Below, piece after piece: positions 9,228 through 18,935 of a stretch of DNA of 64,000 nt. Origin of the DNA: Hymenobacter volaticus. GTDB lineage: Bacteria; Bacteroidota; Bacteroidia; Cytophagales; Hymenobacteraceae. Positions within the stretch are counted from its first letter, which is position 1, and each line of letters opens with the position of its first letter. The translations under genes and the position numbers were made by a program. The stretch is from assembly GCF_022921055.1 (NCBI RefSeq), contig NZ_CP095061.1:1155501-1219500 (forward strand), in the 5' to 3' direction. The notes beneath the pieces are model-generated. The model ran no database searches and was not told the DNA's origin. It saw nothing but the letters and a program-made list of their open reading frames with translations.

Positions 9228-9956
9228 CTATTTCTTGAGTAGCGCTATTTCCTTGGTTTGCACCATAACGGTGTCTTTGCTGCCAAGTTGTGCAGGCAGC
9301 GACGTGTTAAACGTGTTCCATTCATTGTTGTAGGCTGAAGAGCAGCCACCAAAGTTTCCGTAAGCAAGAACCGCCCAACTCATAAGGGTCAGGACAGGCT
9401 TACCATTTTTGAGGGTTAGCACCCGTGTCTCCCGCCCGGTGCAGTAGGAGCCCGAGTAACCGCTAGCCGATGACACTGCTTGCCAGTTGAGCACCGGATA
9501 GACGGTCTTAATTTTATCACCTAACTCAGCACAGTGGTTGCTTGGGCCGTCGGTTGTTTTGAAAAACTTCGACTCGGCCAGGGTGGTTAGCGTCAGCTGC
9601 TCTTGGGTTCTAGCCGTTATTTCAGTTTCGATAACCTTATCATTATGCTTAGGCCGCTTGAACGACAGCCTAACTTTATCAGCAGACACAAACTGTACTT
9701 CTATAGAGCTGCTGTCAGATATCGTTTGATTAGCAGATAAGAAGTATTCTTCGACATGCCTGCGTTGGATAAACGATTGGATAACTCGCTGATCTGTTAT
9801 CCGCCGACCACCGGTTGTATAGAGTTGAATGGGGCCTGGCACTATCGTGTTGCTGGTTTCGTAGCGGCCTTCAAGTTGGATTGTAGGATCTTGATCTTTC
9901 TCGCAGCTGGTGAGAAGAGCAAGAAGAGATACTCCGATAGATAAACGTTTGAACAT
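9228..9956 (-). CDS. Hypothetical lipoprotein
   Basis: 242 residues. The N-terminus MFKRLSIGVSLLALLTSC is a lipoprotein signal with Cys at residue 18, so the mature protein EKDQDPTIQLEGRYETS is anchored in the outer membrane or periplasm. The rest is beta-rich with no family I recognise; four Cys in the second half (NHCAEL, SYCTGRE, GGCSSAYNNEW region) could form disulfides. It stands alone, ending at a shared terminator. Confidence 0.7.
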   Translation of the reverse strand: MFKRLSIGVSLLALLTSCEKDQDPTIQLEGRYETSNTIVPGPIQLYTTGGRRITDQRVIQSFIQRRHVEEYFLSANQTISDSSSIEVQFVSADKVRLSFKRPKHNDKVIETEITARTQEQLTLTTLAESKFFKTTDGPSNHCAELGDKIKTVYPVLNWQAVSSASGYSGSYCTGRETRVLTLKNGKPVLTLMSWAVLAYGNFGGCSSAYNNEWNTFNTSLPAQLGSKDTVMVQTKEIALLKK

Positions 9957-10288
9957 TAAGGATAGAATGAAAGAATTGTTGTTTAGTCAAGATTATAACG
10001 CAGTGGCAAAAATAGAGTATTATAGAACTATTTATAGTATATGCACCTATAAATAGTTTTAGAGCAACCATGAAAAGGATTATAGAAACTTGTGATTGGA
10101 TAAATGATATACTTTTAAGTTGCAGCATATCGCCATCATATCATTTGCTGGCCTGAGGTAAATCAAGACGACGAAACTAAGTATCGTCGGTGCGGCAGCT
10201 TCGGAATGATAAGCTCATCTGCATCCCGCTAGAGGTTAGTGCGTAGGAAAAGGACCGGCGATGCACTTACCGCTGGCTTTATCATCTT
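9957..10288. other. Intergenic region, AT-rich, nothing recognised
   Basis: 332 bp between the divergent lipoprotein and P450 genes. The left two thirds are AT-rich and presumably hold both promoters, but no convincing operator, hairpin or short gene was found. Confidence 0.5.
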
Positions 10289-11613
10289 ATGCCCGAAATC
10301 CTCCGCGATCCCAAGCTCGACAGCACCTTAGATGTAGTGCGTGAAGGCTATACCTTCCTCTATGACCGCATCCGCGCGTTCGATACCGACATTTTTCAGA
10401 TCCGCTTGATGGGCATGAAGGCCACATGCTTGCATGGGCCCGAAGCTGCGCAACTCTTCTACGACCCCAAGCATTTTATTCGCACCGGTGCCATTCCGCG
10501 GCGGGTGCAAACCACGCTGATGGGGCTGCATGCCATTCAAACACGCGATAATGGCGAGCACCGTTGCCGCAAGGAAATGTTTATGTCGCTGGTGGGCCAG
10601 AGAGTCGGCAACGGCTAATGGCTTTGTTGTCTGCGCAGTGGCAACGCTACGCCCAACGGTGGGAGCAGCTAGATCAAGTGGTTTTGTTCCGGGAATCGCA
10701 AGAAATTCTGTGCCGGGCTGCGTGTGCTTGGGCGGGTGTGCCGCTAGAAGAAGACGAGGTAGCACTCAGAACTCGTGACTTTGGAGCTATGATCGATGGA
10801 TTCGGGGGTGTAGGCCCACGGCACTGGCGCGGCAAGCAGGCCCGTATTCGCGGCGAAAAATGGATGCGCGGAATCATTCGGGATATTCGGTCGGGTACGT
10901 TGCAGCCTCGGCTAGGCACCGCCGCCCATACGGTGGCATGGCATCGGGAGCCTAATGGCGAGCTGTTTGACGTGCAGATGGCAGCTATTGAGCTAATAAA
11001 TGCAGTGCGGCCCATCGTGGCTATTGCTACCTACATCACCTTTGCGGCGGTGGCCCTACATGAGTATCCACCGTACCGGCAGCAGTTGCGCAACCCATCG
11101 GAAGACTATGCCGAGTTGTTTGTGCAAGAAGTGCGGCGCTATTTCCCGTTCACGCCGTTTGTGGGAGCCATTGTGCGCGATGATTTTACGTGGCATGGCT
11201 TCGAATTCCCGAAGGGCACCATAGTACTGCTGGATGTGTACGGCACCAACCGCGACGAGCGGTGGTGGCAGGACCCCGAAATGTTCTGGCCAGACCGGTT
11301 TCGGCAATGGCAAGACAATGCTTATGATTTCATTCCGCAAGGTGGCGGCGACTTCCTGACTGGTCACCGCTGCGCCGGCGAGTGGATTACAATTGAAGCC
11401 ATGAAGCAAGCTGTGCATTTTCTCAATGAAGGCATCACCTACAACGTGCCACCCCAAGATTTGCGCTACGACCTAACCCGTATGCCTACGCTGCCGGCCA
11501 GTGGTTTTGTGATGCATAACGTGCGCGTTACCGGTAAGCCTGCCCCTCTTGTAACAGCTACGACTAGCTCTGCTCTAACGCCTACTGGCGGCTGTCCGTT
11601 TCATCATGGCTAG
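10289..11613 (+). CDS. Cytochrome P450, CYP152 fatty-acid peroxygenase type (one apparent frameshift)
   Basis: H2O2-using P450 that hydroxylates or decarboxylates fatty acids. Heme-binding loop GGGDFLTGHRCAGEWITIEAMK with the Cys ligand, ERR-type helix K region EVRRYFPFTPFVGAIVRDDF, and the CYP152 hallmark Arg-Pro in the I helix (INAVRPIVAIATYIT), which replaces the acid-alcohol pair of ordinary P450s and binds the substrate carboxylate. The C-terminus LARMP-like LTRMPTLPASGFVM also matches. The N-terminal part MPEILRDPKLDSTLDVVREG is in another frame: GGG at 10594-10596 should be GGGG to read SLVGPESRQRLMALL. Restored length ~441 residues, normal. No ferredoxin or reductase gene is adjacent, as expected for a peroxygenase. 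Confidence 0.88.
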
Positions 11614-11722
11614 GTGGAAGCATCACTCCTAAGCTGAGCCATAACCTTCGATGAAGCGTAGCGTTCGATAAAAGCAACCGTAGCCGAGCGCTTTTCAGCT
11701 ACATCGTTAGAAACCCACCGCC

Positions 11723-12139
11723 ATGCAGGACACCAAAACACTCGAAGAATTACTAAATACCCAGCAAAAGAAGCTAGCCTTCTTCCAAAATCTTGTGCTA
11801 GTAGCCGCTGCCGATGGGCAGCTGGATGAGGAAGAAGGCAAGTTCTTGTTGCAAATTGGAAACCGATTATCTCTTACCTATGAGGATGTGCAGCCTATTG
11901 TCGATAACCTTGGCGTGCTGAGCTTTATCGTCCCTTCCGAGGGACTCCAAAAAACGCTGGAGTTGCAAACTCTGGTGCAAATGATGCTGCAAGACGGCCA
12001 AATTGATCCGCGCGAATACGGCTTGTGCATGGAGTACGCCAACCGCATCGGCTATAGCAAAGGCATCCTCGACGATATGGTGGCGCAACTAACCGGCGGC
12101 ACACCCGATTCTGGCCGCAACGCAGCCACCGTTAGCTAA
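11723..12139 (+). CDS. TerB-like domain protein
   Basis: 138 residues, all helical. The pattern LVLVAAADGQLDEEEGKFLLQIGNRLSL (~residues 25-53), with the AADG turn and acidic EE, and a second similar half MMLQDGQIDPREYGLCMEYANRIG, is typical of the TerB/tellurite-resistance-like domain, an acidic metal-binding helical bundle. No other ter genes are nearby, so a tellurite role should not be assumed. Monocistronic; a perfect terminator follows. Confidence 0.7.
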   Translation: MQDTKTLEELLNTQQKKLAFFQNLVLVAAADGQLDEEEGKFLLQIGNRLSLTYEDVQPIVDNLGVLSFIVPSEGLQKTLELQTLVQMMLQDGQIDPREYGLCMEYANRIGYSKGILDDMVAQLTGGTPDSGRNAATVS

Positions 12140-12165
12140 AAAGCCGTGATAGTTATAGTAGCATC

Positions 12166-12205
12166 AAAACAAAAGAGACGTGATAATTCACGTCTCTTTT
12201 GTTTT
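12166..12205. terminator. Strong bidirectional terminator
   Basis: Perfect 18-bp stem AAAACAAAAGAGACGTGA (12166-12183) / TCACGTCTCTTTTGTTTT (12188-12205) with a 4-nt loop, A-run and T-run at the ends, between convergent genes. Confidence 0.93.
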
Positions 12206-12261
12206 GGGCGACCATAAAGGTGAGACAAATGGCTCCCTAAGTTGTCTGTAGCTGGTACAGC

Positions 12262-12960
12262 TTACCCTTCTTCCTCAACTAAAGCGTCTTCCTGCGTAGT
12301 GCCTTCGTAGGAATCAGCGTATTTGAAATCATCTAACCAGTACGCGGAACTCACTACTTCAAAAACGGCAGTTTTATCATCGCGCTTGATGGGGTGAAGC
12401 TGCCAGATAATAGCCGACGCTTCGGGGAAGCTGGCACTGTCAAGCTGCTCGTGAAACAAGCGTTTGAGCAGCGTATTGTCGGGCATGCCTTGGGCTAGTA
12501 GGCGCAATAATGGGGCCTGTGGGTGCGTGTCGAACAGGGTTAGGTCTTCGGGGACTTGCGCGGTGAGTTGCACTTGAAATTGCACGGCCTCGGCCCGCGG
12601 AAATTTGCCGTTGTAAGCTTCATAGAGCAGTTGCGTGGCTTTATAGAAACTTTCGTGCTCTTCGAGTTTTGGATTTTCCTCCCATAGCTTTTCGGTGAGC
12701 ATCTGGTGCGCCAGGTTCTGAATTTGACCGGTATTGAGTTGATCGGCTAACAAGTAACCTAGCACCAGCTGGGCGGCTTCGGCTGGTTCTAAGTCGGTGA
12801 GGGACATCAGGCACATGGCCCGCAGCTCGCTTGCCTCTATTTCATCGGGATTTTCGTAGCCGGCTGCGAGCAGTAATTCTTTGTAATCCTGGTTTTGCCA
12901 AGAGTCCGGTAGCTCGGTAAGGGTATCGAAGGATAGGCGCTCTACAGTGAATGTTTTCAT
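12262..12960 (-). CDS. Conserved hypothetical acidic protein
   Basis: 232 residues, no signal peptide or membrane segment, strongly acidic (ends DALVEEEG), mostly helical. Contains LEPAEAAQLVLGYLLADQLNTGQIQNLAHQM-type helices. No family recognised. Shares the terminator at 12166-12205 with the TerB-like gene. Confidence 0.65.
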   Translation of the reverse strand: MKTFTVERLSFDTLTELPDSWQNQDYKELLLAAGYENPDEIEASELRAMCLMSLTDLEPAEAAQLVLGYLLADQLNTGQIQNLAHQMLTEKLWEENPKLEEHESFYKATQLLYEAYNGKFPRAEAVQFQVQLTAQVPEDLTLFDTHPQAPLLRLLAQGMPDNTLLKRLFHEQLDSASFPEASAIIWQLHPIKRDDKTAVFEVVSSAYWLDDFKYADSYEGTTQEDALVEEEG

Positions 12961-13096
12961 GATTGGGGGTGCTGGTTGTCAGCCAATGATTGGTCCTGAG
13001 AAGCAGCGGATTCGCGCCTCGTTGAGTTGTTTACGGCGGGGTTTCGCAAACACGCACGCTATCCGATAATAAAGCGTAAACGCTGAGGGAAATAGA

Positions 13097-13489
13097 CTAC
13101 TCGTTGCTAGCCCACGCTGGACGCATTTCAGAAGCTAAACAGGCAGCAAAGGCGAGTAACCGCTGCCGCGTAACGGTTTGGTTGTTCCAGTAAAATGGCT
13201 CTGCCATTTCGCGCCGGTCGAGCGTAGCATCAGACTGCGCTCCGAGCCACGCTACAAAAGCTGCTTGATCTTGAAATGTGACGACCGAAGCAGGTCTGTT
13301 TTCAAAGGTATTCCAGCTCTGGAGCTGCCCATCCCAGACCTCCCCGTAAACAAACGTGCCCTTTAGATACTGGAGTCCCATGCCGCAGTAGTCGCGGTGG
13401 TAGGAGGCCAGAATCCGCCCCGACAGCAGTGCCGTGGCTACTTGTTCTGCCAAAGCCTGCCCGTAAAGTTGCTTTCTGCTTCCAGCCAT
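13097..13489 (-). CDS. Hypothetical protein
   Basis: 130 residues, soluble, beginning MAGSRKQLYGQALAEQVATALLSGRILASYHRDYCGMGL. Aromatic-rich middle (FVYGEVWDGQLQSWNTFENRPASVVTF). Family not recognised. Codon use and length are like neighbouring genes, supporting a real gene, but there is no further evidence. Confidence 0.55.
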   Translation of the reverse strand: MAGSRKQLYGQALAEQVATALLSGRILASYHRDYCGMGLQYLKGTFVYGEVWDGQLQSWNTFENRPASVVTFQDQAAFVAWLGAQSDATLDRREMAEPFYWNNQTVTRQRLLAFAACLASEMRPAWASNE

Positions 13490-13637
13490 TAGTGAGTTCT
13501 TTGGCAGGGGTATACGAAGTAGATTTCAGTTCAGAAAAGACAGGCAAGATAGAAAGTTGGACCGCTAAGCTGTATGTAAGCTGTTCACGGCTAGTTATTT
13601 TGCATGTAGTAAACGAGCAGCTTATCCTTAATTACTC

Positions 13638-14267
13638 ATGAATATTCAGCAGGCGTACAACACATGGGCTGACACTTACGACTCGGTCCTCAACAAAACC
13701 CGCGACTTGGAGGCCCGCGCCATCCGAAGCATACTGGATACTACGAACGTCGCCGAGATAGTAGAGCTAGGGTGCGGCACCGGCAAGAACACACAATGGT
13801 TGGCTACCAAAGCAACGCATGTTACTGCTGTGGACTTCTCGGCGCAGATGCTCGATAAAGCCAAAGAGAAACTGCAACTCCCGTACGTAACCTTCCAGCA
13901 AGGCGACATCACCCAAGAGTGGCACTTTGTGGATAAACCTGCCGACCTCATTACTTGCAGCCTGATCCTGGAGCATATCCAAGACCTAACCTTTGTGTTC
14001 AAGCAAGCCTACCAAGCCCTCCAACCTAATGGCTTATTCTACATCGGCGAGCTACACCCATTCAAGCAATACCAAGGCAGCAAAGCCCGCTTTGATACGG
14101 CTACTGGGGGCGTGTTCGAACTAGAGTGTCATGTGCATCACATCTCGGACTACACTGAAGGCGCTCGTCAAAACGGCTTCACCTGTGTAACCTTGCAAGA
14201 ATGGTTCGATGAAGAGAACCGGGCTGGTATACCAAGGATAGCCTCGTTTCTGTTTCGAAAAGGGTAG
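13638..14267 (+). CDS. Class I SAM-dependent methyltransferase
   Basis: 209 residues. N-terminus MNIQQAYNTWADTYDSVLNKTRDLEARAIRSIL is typical of UbiE/BioC-like enzymes. SAM-binding motif I VELGCGTGKNTQWLA (~42-56), acidic loop VTAVDFSAQMLDKAKEK (~62-78), and motif LITCSLILEHIQDL. The substrate cannot be told; the family methylates small molecules. Monocistronic. Confidence 0.82.
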   Translation: MNIQQAYNTWADTYDSVLNKTRDLEARAIRSILDTTNVAEIVELGCGTGKNTQWLATKATHVTAVDFSAQMLDKAKEKLQLPYVTFQQGDITQEWHFVDKPADLITCSLILEHIQDLTFVFKQAYQALQPNGLFYIGELHPFKQYQGSKARFDTATGGVFELECHVHHISDYTEGARQNGFTCVTLQEWFDEENRAGIPRIASFLFRKG

Positions 14268-14674
14268 GGGGCTACCGTCTCTCTTATCTTATGAGTTTAG
14301 AGCGTAAGGAAACGGCGAGAGAAGCGCTGTGGCCTAGCTACTTATGCGGAATTAGGTACAGCAATAAGCTCGTTTTGTATAGGATTTCAAATGGGGCACC
14401 GTTTAATGCAAGTCTTGTGCTTCTGCATGTAAGACGGACAGAGTAATAAGCATATAATAAGTGCAATGCTTAAGTTGACTGTATGATTGATAAAGTGCAA
14501 TAAAACCTAGATTCGAGATTGTAGAAATAATTAACGTGCTTGGCTTTGAAGATTTATATTTTATACATAATAATTGTATTTTAAACTTCAGATTATATAA
14601 TAAAATTGCCATGTCGTTCTAGGGTTAGTAGAAGCTAGAATTGACGTTTTTATGGCTTTTTATTTATATTTAAT
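14268..14674. other. AT-rich intergenic region, nothing recognised
   Basis: 407 bp, clearly more AT-rich than the coding DNA. It presumably holds the promoter of the following secreted hydrolase. A 69-codon minus-strand frame (14403-14612) is a by-product of base composition. Confidence 0.5.
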
Positions 14675-16462
14675 TTGAAGAAACTTTACACTTTTATTTT
14701 CTTCTTACTATCCTTTAATGTTGGAGCCCAAACAGGGATTCCGGTTCCAGAATTTAAACAGTTTGAAGTGGCGCTGCAGCAGTTTATGCAGCGCTGGGAA
14801 ATACTAGGAGCTTCCGTTGCTTTCGGCACGGAGGATCGGCTGGTTTACGCTCGGGCATTCGGCTACGCCGATCTGGCCCGAACCGAACCCTTGCAGCCCT
14901 ACCATCTGCTACGTGTAGCTAGCCTATCGAAGCCGGTAACAGCTATGGCCGTAATGAAACTGGTTGAACAAGGTCGCATTAGCTTGGCCGGCAAAGCGTT
15001 TGGCCCCCAAGGATACCTGCGCAGTCCATATTACACCAGCGTCATCACCGACCAGCGGGTTTATGACATCACGGTGCAAGAGCTACTCGAACACAGCGCC
15101 GGCTGGGACCGGCTCGTTGGCTGCGACGGGTTCGGAAGCTGCGACCCGGTAGATTTCCCGCTACACGTGGCGCAGAAGCAGAATGTGCCTAGCCCCGTCG
15201 GCGACTCCACTATGGTGCGCTTTCTGTTAGCGAAACGGTTGAACTTCGCGCCTGGCACACGCTACGCCTATTCTAACATAGGCTACCTAGTGCTAGGTAA
15301 AATAGTGGAGGCTGTCACGGGGCAGAGCTACGAAACGTGGGTGCAAAACAACTTGTTAGCGCCTGCTGGCGCGCTGGAAGCCCACTTAGGCCGCGACTTG
15401 CCCACTGGGAAACTAGAGCGGGAGGCCGAGTATCAAAGCCAATACCGAACCCTGGCTTGCAACGGCTCGGGGCAAACAGTGCCCGCTGCTTATGGCGGCT
15501 TTCACCTCGAAGCTATGAGCGCCCACGGCGGCTGGGTGTGTTCGGCCCGCGACTTGGTGCGCTTAGTGCAGGCCGTAGAAGGTGGCCCTGACCGCCCTGG
15601 TTTGCTGACACCCGCCACGCTGGCTACCTTAGTTCGCCCTTCAACTCCCGAGCCGGGGTACGCAAAGGGCTGGCAGGTAAACCGGGTTGGCAACCGCTGG
15701 CATGGTGGCCGACTAGATGGCACTGCTACCTACTTGGTGCGCACCTCTGGGGGCTATACGTGGGCTATCTTGCTTAATACTTGCCCGAGCACACCTGCGT
15801 TTTGGAAGGAACTCGACCAACTAGGTTGGGTAGCCGTTCCGGGGGCAACTGGATGGCCGTCTCACAACCTATCAACGCCGCTGCAAAATGCCACCGCCCT
15901 TACCGCCGCCCTAGACTCGGCAAGTGTGCTGCTGCGCTGGACACGGGGAACGGGCACCCGCCGCTTGGTGCTCATGCGCGCCGACGGGCCGGTTGATGTA
16001 TTCCCTACCGATGGTGTTCGGTATACGGCTGCACCCTTCGGTCAGGGCGAGCCGCTAGGCCACGGCACCTACGTAATAGCCGACGAAGCTGCTGATTCCG
16101 TAGCTATCCGCAATCTGGATTCGCGGCACTCGTATCACATTCGGGTAGTGGAGTACGCCGACAATTCGGCAACTAACAACCAACCCGTGTACACACTGGA
16201 CGGCAACCCTACGCTGGTGCTACAACCAGCAGGGGCATTGGCGCTAAATATATATCCTAATCCTGCGCACGAAGAATTAGCGGTGGCAGGAGCCAACGTT
16301 GCGTTGCCATACGAACTGATGAGCCAGGACGGGAGGCAGGTAAGTAGTGGGCAGATGGCACCGGGGCAAACCATACCGGTCGTTGACCTGCAGCCTGGCA
16401 CTTACTTCATTCGCTTTCAAGCGCCCGAAGGCATCGTTTCCCGCCGGTTCGTGAAAGAGTAA
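14675..16462 (+). CDS. Secreted serine hydrolase (beta-lactamase class C fold) with type IX secretion sorting domain
   Basis: 595 residues from TTG 14675, chosen because it starts a signal peptide (KKLYTFIFFLLSFNVGAQ). Beta-lactamase/penicillin-binding domain: catalytic SLSK at residues 83-86, Tyr motif YSN in RYAYSNIGYL (~residue 205), and HGG in RWHGGRLDG replacing the KTG box. Such enzymes are esterases, D-aminopeptidases or peptidases. After ~400 residues a fibronectin-like stretch (RGTGTRRLVLMRADG, NLDSRHSYHIRVVEYAD) leads to a C-terminal type A sorting domain (LNIYPNPAHEELAV ... GTYFIRF ... RRFVKE), which directs export through the type IX system. Monocistronic. Confidence 0.87.
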   Translation: MKKLYTFIFFLLSFNVGAQTGIPVPEFKQFEVALQQFMQRWEILGASVAFGTEDRLVYARAFGYADLARTEPLQPYHLLRVASLSKPVTAMAVMKLVEQGRISLAGKAFGPQGYLRSPYYTSVITDQRVYDITVQELLEHSAGWDRLVGCDGFGSCDPVDFPLHVAQKQNVPSPVGDSTMVRFLLAKRLNFAPGTRYAYSNIGYLVLGKIVEAVTGQSYETWVQNNLLAPAGALEAHLGRDLPTGKLEREAEYQSQYRTLACNGSGQTVPAAYGGFHLEAMSAHGGWVCSARDLVRLVQAVEGGPDRPGLLTPATLATLVRPSTPEPGYAKGWQVNRVGNRWHGGRLDGTATYLVRTSGGYTWAILLNTCPSTPAFWKELDQLGWVAVPGATGWPSHNLSTPLQNATALTAALDSASVLLRWTRGTGTRRLVLMRADGPVDVFPTDGVRYTAAPFGQGEPLGHGTYVIADEAADSVAIRNLDSRHSYHIRVVEYADNSATNNQPVYTLDGNPTLVLQPAGALALNIYPNPAHEELAVAGANVALPYELMSQDGRQVSSGQMAPGQTIPVVDLQPGTYFIRFQAPEGIVSRRFVKE

Positions 16463-16513
16463 ACCGTACTGTAGGCTCTCTTAGAAGAGCAGAGGCATAA
16501 ACTCTAACGCAAT

Positions 16514-16563
16514 TGAATTCTGGCTTCGATGATAGGTTGAAATTGCTATCAAGCCGGAATTCA
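16514..16563. terminator. Hairpin between convergent genes
   Basis: Imperfect stem TGAATTCTGGCTT.. (from 16514) / ..AAGCCGGAATTCA (to 16563) in the gap between the serine hydrolase and the FAD dehydrogenase. It lacks a T-run, so terminator function is only likely. Confidence 0.5.
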
Positions 16564-16608
16564 CTGTGTTGAGGGTAGAGGCGTTCAACGTGTTAGCGTA
16601 GCGTGCTT

Positions 16609-18267
16609 CTACAGCACCGCCTGTGCAGCGGCACGCCCTGCAATTCGGCCAGAGAAGAGACAGCCGCCCAGAAAGGTGCCCTCCAAGGCCCGATAACCGT
16701 GCATGCCCCCACCGCCAAAGCCTGCTACCTCTCCTGCTGCATAAAGGCCCGGCACTGGTTCCCCATTGGCACTGAGTACCCGGCCCGACAAGTCAGTTTC
16801 GAGCCCACCTAGCGACTTGCGCGTGAGGATGTGCAAGCGGACGGCAATCAGGGGCCCCATCGCCGGATCGAGCAACTTATGGGGTTTAGCAGTGCGAATA
16901 AGCTTGTCGCCCAAATATTGGCGTGCCCCACGGATGGCCGTAATCTGCGAGTCCTTGCTAAACGGATTGTCGATTTGCAGGTCACGGGCTACAATTTCCT
17001 GCTCCAACTTCTTGAAGTCGAGCAGGGGCTCGGGAGTTAGCGCGTTCATACCCTGTACCAAGTCGGACAGGTTCTTTTCCACTACGAAGTCAACGCCATT
17101 GTTCTTGAAGGCTTCTACAGGCGCGGGGGCTCCTTTGCCGATGGCGCGGCGCAGGGTCTGGCGCCAGCTTTTGTTGGTTAGATCAGGGTTTTGCTCGGAG
17201 CCGGAGAGAGCAAATTCTTTACGGATGATTTTCTGCGTCAAGACAAACCAGCTGTGGTCGTAGCCGGTTTGGCGCAGGTGCTGGAGCGTCCCAAGGGTGT
17301 CGAAGCCAGGAAATAGAGGCACCGGCAACCGGTTGCCGCGTGCATCTAACCACAGCGAAGAAGGACCCGGTAGCACACGGATGCCATGGCGGCTCCAGAT
17401 AGGATTCCAGTTGTCGAGCCCCTCGGTGTAGTGCCACATTCGGTCTTGGTTGATGCAATTAGCGCCGGCCGCCTCGCTAATGCCGAGCATCAAGCCGTCT
17501 ACGTGGTCGGGGACGCCCGAGAGCATATGTTGGGGCGGCTCCCCCAAGCGCGCAGGCCAGTTCTTGCGCACCAAGTCGTGGTTGGCCCCGATGCCCCCCG
17601 AGGTTACTATAACGGCTTGGGCACGAAACGCGAAATCGGACACAGCAAGACGAGAGCTTTTTTCGCCCCGCAAAGCTGAGCTTGGTTCAAGCACTTCTCC
17701 ACGAGCCCCATCGATTACGCCATTGGTTGATGTTAGCTCCGTAACCCGGTGACGAAATTTGAGCGTAATTAAGCCACGCTTTACGGCCTCGCGGACACGG
17801 TGAGCAAATGGTGCCACTACGCCAGTGCCAGTGCCCCAGGCCACGTGAAAGCGCGGCACCGAGTTGCCAGGTCCCGTGGCGCCATAGCCGCCGCGCTCAG
17901 CCCACCCCACTACCGGAAAGAACCGCATACCCATCTGGAGCAGCCAACTACGCTTTTCGCCTGCGGCAAAACCTACGTAAGCTTCGGCCCAGCGCCGCGG
18001 CCATTTGTCCTCGGTGCGGTCGAAACCTGCCGTGCTAAACCAATCCTGCAAAGCCAGCTCGTACGAGTCGCGGATTCGGAGCCGGCGCTGCTCGGGAGAA
18101 TCAACTAGAAACAGGCCGCCAAACGACCAAAACGCCTGACCGCCCATATTTTGCTCGGGTTCTTGATCGAGCAGCATTACTCGTTTGCCTGCATCCGCAA
18201 GCTCAGTGGCTGCTACTAGGCCCGCGAGGCCCGCCCCAATGATCAGTACGTCGGCCTCAGTTTGCAT
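16609..18267 (-). CDS. FAD-dependent dehydrogenase (KstD/fumarate-reductase-like)
   Basis: 552 residues. N-terminal dinucleotide fold VLIIGAGLAGLVAATELADAGKRVMLLDQ with GxGxxG and the closing acidic residue, then GGQAFWSFGGLFLV. The C-terminal FAD motif GLYAAGEVAGFGGGGMHGYRALEGTFLGGCLFSGRIAG is intact. The same arrangement occurs in predicted FAD-binding dehydrogenases related to 3-ketosteroid dehydrogenase and fumarate reductase. The substrate is not evident, and no steroid-degradation genes are nearby. Starts at ATG with a small leader-free N-terminus, so cytoplasmic. Confidence 0.82.
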   Translation of the reverse strand: MQTEADVLIIGAGLAGLVAATELADAGKRVMLLDQEPEQNMGGQAFWSFGGLFLVDSPEQRRLRIRDSYELALQDWFSTAGFDRTEDKWPRRWAEAYVGFAAGEKRSWLLQMGMRFFPVVGWAERGGYGATGPGNSVPRFHVAWGTGTGVVAPFAHRVREAVKRGLITLKFRHRVTELTSTNGVIDGARGEVLEPSSALRGEKSSRLAVSDFAFRAQAVIVTSGGIGANHDLVRKNWPARLGEPPQHMLSGVPDHVDGLMLGISEAAGANCINQDRMWHYTEGLDNWNPIWSRHGIRVLPGPSSLWLDARGNRLPVPLFPGFDTLGTLQHLRQTGYDHSWFVLTQKIIRKEFALSGSEQNPDLTNKSWRQTLRRAIGKGAPAPVEAFKNNGVDFVVEKNLSDLVQGMNALTPEPLLDFKKLEQEIVARDLQIDNPFSKDSQITAIRGARQYLGDKLIRTAKPHKLLDPAMGPLIAVRLHILTRKSLGGLETDLSGRVLSANGEPVPGLYAAGEVAGFGGGGMHGYRALEGTFLGGCLFSGRIAGRAAAQAVL

Positions 18268-18935
18268 ATGTAATAGGTTGGTGCCTGCGCTTTGGTTCTA
18301 ATATAGCGGCAGGCCGAACGGAAGATGGGTGGGTTTTCTAACTATAGCGAATATACCAATGTATCAGCCAACTACTGATGGGCACAAGAGCCGTTTAAGT
18401 CCGCGGCGAAAGAAAAAGCAATAAGCCGGCAGTGCTGAAAACTACAGTATCGACGAGCGAAATGTGAGGCAGGGACGCTTTCCTTAGTCACTATCTATCA
18501 GTATGCTAGGGTTCAGAAGAGCAAGGCCTCAAGCATGCATGCTTTATGTTTTCATTACTTCTGCTCTTGTACAGTTTATGATTCTACGGATATATACAAT
18601 TTTTAATTGGAATACGTATATTGCAGCGTTGCTATGCCTTACTGCTTCAGTTAGAAAGTTTTCTTTTGTGAAGAAGTATACCTGCCTTAACTAGGCAAAT
18701 GGCTACACGAAATTATTTGCGCTAGTGCATATGACTTCAAGCAACTAAAAAGAACAGCATGCAAATGCCCTTGCCGTAGATGATTGATCTACCTTTTTTC
18801 TGGTGTTCACTACCGGAGTAAAACTGACTTCTTTCTAATTGTACAGTCGAGCGCGCCACAACTACACATTGTTGTCAAGGCGCGGGATACTAGTACGCGA
18901 ATACAATTGCCATTATTTACATAAACCCTTACGTT
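18268..18935. other. Long AT-rich intergenic region, nothing recognised
   Basis: 668 bp between the divergent FAD dehydrogenase and the AT-rich membrane protein. A 63-codon frame at 18503-18694 has no recognisable features and is not called. No RNA gene or repeat was identified. Confidence 0.5.

Noticed and set aside
14403..14612. 69-codon minus-strand frame in the AT-rich gap
   Set aside because: Low complexity, no recognisable protein features and no promoter or terminator context.
18503..18694. 63-codon plus-strand frame in the spacer before the AT-rich gene
   Set aside because: No motif or signal, and the region is AT-rich; it is most likely chance.
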